A stretch of 64,000 nucleotides of DNA from Devosia sp. SL43 (GTDB taxonomy: Bacteria; Pseudomonadota; Alphaproteobacteria; Rhizobiales; Devosiaceae): positions 2,906,501 through 2,970,500 of the forward strand of contig NZ_CP063401.1 of assembly GCF_021729885.1 (NCBI RefSeq), written 5' to 3'. Shown here one piece after another: positions 61,391 through 64,000 of the stretch. Under the pieces are notes generated by a model that worked only from the letters and a program-made list of their open reading frames with translations, did no database searches and had not been told where the DNA came from. Position 1 is the stretch's first letter. Each line of letters opens with the position of its first letter. The position numbers and the translations under genes were made by a program.

Positions 61391-61607
61391 AAAACCTCGC
61401 GCATAATGGGCCCATCACCCCGTCGGGCGGCCTGCAGGCGAACAGTGGCGGGGTGAGCTGGGTGTGGTCTTCGTCTGACCCACAGGTTCGCGTTCCGGCC
61501 GTGGGTTGCTATGACTCCTCGCCGCTGGAAACGTTCCAAAAACCGGCGCCCCGAGGCGGATTTCGTCTCACTACAACATATCCAAGAGGCGAAACCCGCC
61601 TCGGGGC
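61391..61607 (+). ncRNA. Candidate structured RNA / leader region (unidentified)
   Basis: GCATAAT at 61391-61397 could be a -10 box. Downstream, CAGTGGCG (about 61443) can pair with CGCCGCTG (about 61520), and ACCCACAGG pairs with CCGTGGGT inside it, giving a long interrupted hairpin. A strong stem, GCCCCGAGGCGG (61548-61559) with CCGCCTCGGGGC (61596-61607), lengthened by TTTCG/CGAAA, follows. No ORF fits. I found no SRP RNA, tmRNA or RNase P core motifs; 6S RNA remains possible but unproven. Confidence 0.3.
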
Positions 61608-61765
61608 CCGCTCTCTCGCTGCCCTCTTGGGCATGCGACATGACAACCGCGTCCCAGGCGGCGCCTCCGCACGCCTTTACCTTTCGTTAAGCCATGCCCT
61701 TCCCGCCCCCGCCAATCTGCATTACGCATAGCGGCACACGATCCAAGCGGGATCAGGGGAACTCA

Positions 61766-62416
61766 ATGCGTCGCGTCATCTCGTTTTTCGGCCTTGCCTG
61801 TGCGCTGGCCTTCGCCATTTTCGCTGCCGCCCAGCCGGCCATGGCCCAGTCGCCCATCGACAGCTACTGCGCGCAGATTTCCGACAATGACAAATTCGCT
61901 TCCGACGGCTACGCGCTATCAGATGCCGGCTCCATCCTCCGCCAGGACCGCGCCAATTTCCACCGCTTCGGCACCCCCGATGCCGAAGACTATGGCGACA
62001 GCACCTTCGACAGCAGCAGCGCCCGCGAAAAGATCCCGGCCATGCTCGATGCCGGCGAAATCGAGCCGGGCCTCGCCCGCGACATAGTGCGCGGCTACCC
62101 TTATGTCTGCGTCGACGTCTATCCGCGCTTCCTCACCGTCTACTACGGCCAGCCGAGCGAGCCCGAATATGACGATATCGGCTATCCCTTCATCGGCGAC
62201 TGGGACTGCGAAGTGACCTATATGAGCTTCTCGTCCACCACCTACAACAATGGCAGCGAAGACATCCCGATCCTCGAAATCCAGGAAGGCAGCGACGGCT
62301 CCTATACGCTGCTGTTCGAAGGCGACTACTGGATCACCCTGTCACCCAATGGCCCCAATGGAATGGCCTGGTTTTCCGGCGAAAGCGGCGACAGTTTCAA
62401 TTGCACTAGGCTTTAG
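61766..62416 (+). CDS. Secreted protein of unknown function
   Basis: 216 residues from the ATG at 61766 with GGGGA upstream. Signal peptide MRRVISFFGLACALAFAIFAAAQPAMA. The mature protein has conserved-looking cysteines (SYCAQI, YVCVDV, WDCEVTY, FNCTRL), a helical first half, and a beta-rich second half beginning IGDWDCEVTYMSFSSTTYNN, similar in style to small lipocalin- or META-like domains. No family assigned. Ends 34 bases before glutathione peroxidase. Confidence 0.7.
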   Translation: MRRVISFFGLACALAFAIFAAAQPAMAQSPIDSYCAQISDNDKFASDGYALSDAGSILRQDRANFHRFGTPDAEDYGDSTFDSSSAREKIPAMLDAGEIEPGLARDIVRGYPYVCVDVYPRFLTVYYGQPSEPEYDDIGYPFIGDWDCEVTYMSFSSTTYNNGSEDIPILEIQEGSDGSYTLLFEGDYWITLSPNGPNGMAWFSGESGDSFNCTRL

Positions 62417-62449
62417 CTTTTTATCCCCCTTATTGCGGACCATGCCATA

Positions 62450-62914
62450 ATGACCACCTTGCGTGATTTCACCCTGCCCCGCCTGTCCGGGGAGAGCCAG
62501 TCGCTCGCCGATTACGAGGGTCAGCTGGTGCTGGTGGTCAATACCGCCAGCAAATGCGGCCTCACCCCGCAATATGAGGGGCTGGAGACGCTCTATAAGC
62601 AATATGGCGACGAGGGCTTCGTCATCCTGGGCTTCCCGTGCAACCAGTTTGCCGGACAGGAGCCGGGCGGCGCCGACGAGATCGCCGAGTTCTGCCAGAT
62701 CAACTACGGCGTGACCTTCCCGCTCTTCGGCAAGCTCGACGTCAACGGCCCCGGCGAAAGCCCGCTCTACACCTGGCTGAAGGCGAAATTCCCGGGCGAT
62801 GTCGAATGGAATTTCGGCAAGTTCCTCATCGCCCGCGACGGCAATGTCGTCCAGCGCTTCGCCCCCGATACGGTCCCCGAAGCGCTCGTACCAGCCATCC
62901 AAAAGCACCTCTAG
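62450..62914 (+). CDS. Glutathione peroxidase family protein
   Basis: 154 residues. Thioredoxin fold with the peroxidatic Cys in VVNTASKCGLTPQYEGLE, GFPCNQFAGQEPGG (Gln), and WNFGKFLIARDGNVVQRF (Trp-Asn). A second cysteine (GFPCNQ) and EFCQINYG may allow thioredoxin-dependent turnover as in most bacterial members. Reduces peroxides in the cytoplasm. Followed by a cNMP-binding protein and a SelT/W/H protein on the same strand. Confidence 0.94.
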   Translation: MTTLRDFTLPRLSGESQSLADYEGQLVLVVNTASKCGLTPQYEGLETLYKQYGDEGFVILGFPCNQFAGQEPGGADEIAEFCQINYGVTFPLFGKLDVNGPGESPLYTWLKAKFPGDVEWNFGKFLIARDGNVVQRFAPDTVPEALVPAIQKHL

Positions 62915-62967
62915 CGCGCCCCGGTCATTGCGCGATATAGAAGGCCGTCACGGGCGGGAGACGCGCA

Positions 62968-63429
62968 ATGGCCGACATTCTGGAATACTGCAAGGGGCTC
63001 AAGCAGGTCACCTTCAAGGCCGGAGCCGTCATGCTCCCCGAAGGCGAGCGGCTGGGCAAGCTCCTGGTGCTGATCGACGGCCAGGCCGAAGTGGTCCGCG
63101 AGCGCACCCAGGTCACCCACATCGACGAGCCCGGCTCCATCTTCGGCGAAATGGCCGTGCTGCTCGACATGCCCCATTCGGCCACGGTCAAGGCTTTGTC
63201 GGCCGTCACCGCCTACGAAATCCCCGATGCGCTGACCTTCCTCGATACCCGCCCGGAATTCTCGCTGCATATCGCCACCATGCTGGCGCGGCGGCTCTAC
63301 TACACCACCTCCTACCTCGTCGACCTGCAGCAGCAGGCTGCCGGCAAGCGGCAGGATCTCGACCTGGTCGACCAGATCCTGGCCACGCTGGTCGATCCCT
63401 CCGACGTCAAGAAGCGCAAGAAGGCCTGA
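62968..63429 (+). CDS. Cyclic-nucleotide-binding-domain protein without DNA-binding domain
   Basis: 153 residues forming one CRP-type beta-barrel: VTFKAGAVMLPEGERLGKLL, DGQAEVVRERTQVTHIDEPGSIFGEMAVLLDMPHSATVKAL. The phosphate-binding cassette lies in FGEMAVLLDMPHSA, where Arg of the usual R-x-A is replaced by His, so cNMP binding is doubtful. A C-terminal helix and basic tail (DVKKRKKA) follow, with no helix-turn-helix. The next gene starts 2 bases after its stop. Confidence 0.88.
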   Translation: MADILEYCKGLKQVTFKAGAVMLPEGERLGKLLVLIDGQAEVVRERTQVTHIDEPGSIFGEMAVLLDMPHSATVKALSAVTAYEIPDALTFLDTRPEFSLHIATMLARRLYYTTSYLVDLQQQAAGKRQDLDLVDQILATLVDPSDVKKRKKA

Positions 63430-63431
63430 TC

Positions 63432-63734
63432 GTGGATCAGGCCAAGCCGGCGCTGACCATCACCTATTGTACCCAGTGCAACTGGCTGCTGCGCTCAGCC
63501 TGGATGGCCCAGGAAGTGCTCTCCACCTTCAGCCTCGAAATGGGCGAAGTTGTCCTCCGTCCCGGTACCGGTGGTATCTTCGAGATCAGCCTCGATGGCG
63601 AGCTGATCTGGGAGCGCAAGCGCGACGGCGGCTTCCCTGATGTCAAGCAGCTCAAGCAGATGGTGCGCGATCGCATCGATCCGGATCGCGACCTGGGCCA
63701 TATCGACGGCCACAAGGCCGCTGCCATCGACTAA
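63432..63734 (+). CDS. SelT/SelW/SelH (Rdx) family thioredoxin-fold protein
   Basis: 100 residues from a GTG at 63432. Redox motif ITYCTQCNWLLRSAWMAQEV with CxxC in the typical first loop, then GTGGIFEISLDGELIWERKRDGGFPDVKQLKQMVRDRIDP, the family signature. The family's exact role is unknown; selenocysteine is not used here. Probably co-transcribed with the cNMP-binding protein. Confidence 0.9.
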   Translation: MDQAKPALTITYCTQCNWLLRSAWMAQEVLSTFSLEMGEVVLRPGTGGIFEISLDGELIWERKRDGGFPDVKQLKQMVRDRIDPDRDLGHIDGHKAAAID

Positions 63735-63826
63735 ACCATTGGGGCTTCCCTTCTTCAATCGTGCCGTTAATCTGGCTGGCGCAAGCGGCTGCGTCGCGGT
63801 CGCGCCTTGAGGAGGGCTTCTGCGTC

Positions 63827-64000
63827 ATGCCGCATCGTTTCAAGATCACGGCTGCCAAGAATGGCGAGTTCATCGCCAAGTTCGTCTACAATGCCGAAAC
63901 CATGGTCTGGTCAGAAAACTACAAGTCCAAGGCCAGCGCCACCAACTGCATCGAGTCCATCAAGAAGAACGCGCCCGGCGCCGCGGTGGTCGACCTGACC
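63827..64000 (+). CDS. DUF1508/YegP-like protein, 5' part (cut by right edge)
   Basis: 58 codons visible from the ATG at 63827 (GGAGGG ten bases upstream). Sequence RFKITAAKNGEFIAKFVYNA, then SKASATNCIESIKKNAPGAAVVD matches the YegP repeat (beta-strands followed by the N-C-I-x-S-V/I-K helix), a small family of unknown function. The ORF is open at the window end. Confidence 0.88.
   Translation, partial: MPHRFKITAAKNGEFIAKFVYNAETMVWSENYKSKASATNCIESIKKNAPGAAVVDLT

Noticed and set aside
61391-61607. SRP RNA, tmRNA or RNase P RNA
   Set aside because: None of their conserved core sequences is present; left as an unidentified candidate at low confidence.

Overview
The window reads as a GC-rich alphaproteobacterial chromosome, most likely order Hyphomicrobiales and Devosia-like. 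This is an inference from gene content: lptC-lptA-lptB-rpoN order, an mbfA iron exporter under Irr-type boxes, an RpoE/ChrR-type sigma/anti-sigma pair, an astaxanthin-type crt cluster and many short GC-rich intergenic palindromes. I recognise no rRNA, tRNA, CRISPR array, transposase gene or prophage block.

Layout. 0-5 kb: envelope core (rpoN 5' end, lptB, lptA, lptC, an RNase D-type exonuclease, lnt). 5-13 kb: LysR + GMC oxidoreductase, LytTR regulator, DUF2306 protein, alpha/beta hydrolase, mbfA with two Irr-type boxes, and a thioredoxin-reductase-like flavoprotein with its Rrf2 regulator. 13-17.5 kb: cell-surface glycan locus (O-antigen-ligase-like protein and three glycosyltransferases). 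17.6-21 kb: Gfo/Idh/MocA dehydrogenase, VOC protein/TetR divergent pair, and a phage-tail-like S74 protein. 21-24.6 kb: sitABCD-type Mn/Fe importer, four genes joined by 4-base overlaps. 25-28 kb: small secreted protein and a prolyl oligopeptidase.

28.4-41 kb: stress and carotenoid region. An ECF sigma factor with a matching promoter and a ChrR-like anti-sigma (its two zinc cysteines are replaced) lie beside crtYIB. Facing it is crtE-ABC ATPase-ABC permease-crtW-crtZ, and a type 2 IPP isomerase with a translationally coupled unknown protein diverges from crtE. Together these genes can take IPP/DMAPP through phytoene, lycopene and beta-carotene to ketolated and hydroxylated xanthophylls. An ABC-2 transporter of unknown cargo sits inside the operon.

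41-50 kb: ROK regulator, four-gene ABC importer and a GH38 alpha-mannosidase, probably for uptake and breakdown of a mannose-containing compound. 50-56.9 kb: cold-shock protein, small proteins, LysR, a CmlA/FloR-like exporter preceded by a tiny leader ORF and hairpin that look like the known cmlA attenuator, an extensin-like protein and lepA. 56.9-60.4 kb: one 1176-residue gene of visibly lower GC, with a DUF4297/Cap4-like nuclease-type N-terminus, a NACHT ATPase and a long helical C-terminus. It is the best candidate for an undescribed (probably antiphage) system. 60.5-64 kb: an unknown protein, repeats with a possible structured RNA, a secreted protein, glutathione peroxidase, a cNMP-binding protein, a SelT/W/H-type protein and a DUF1508 protein cut by the window end.
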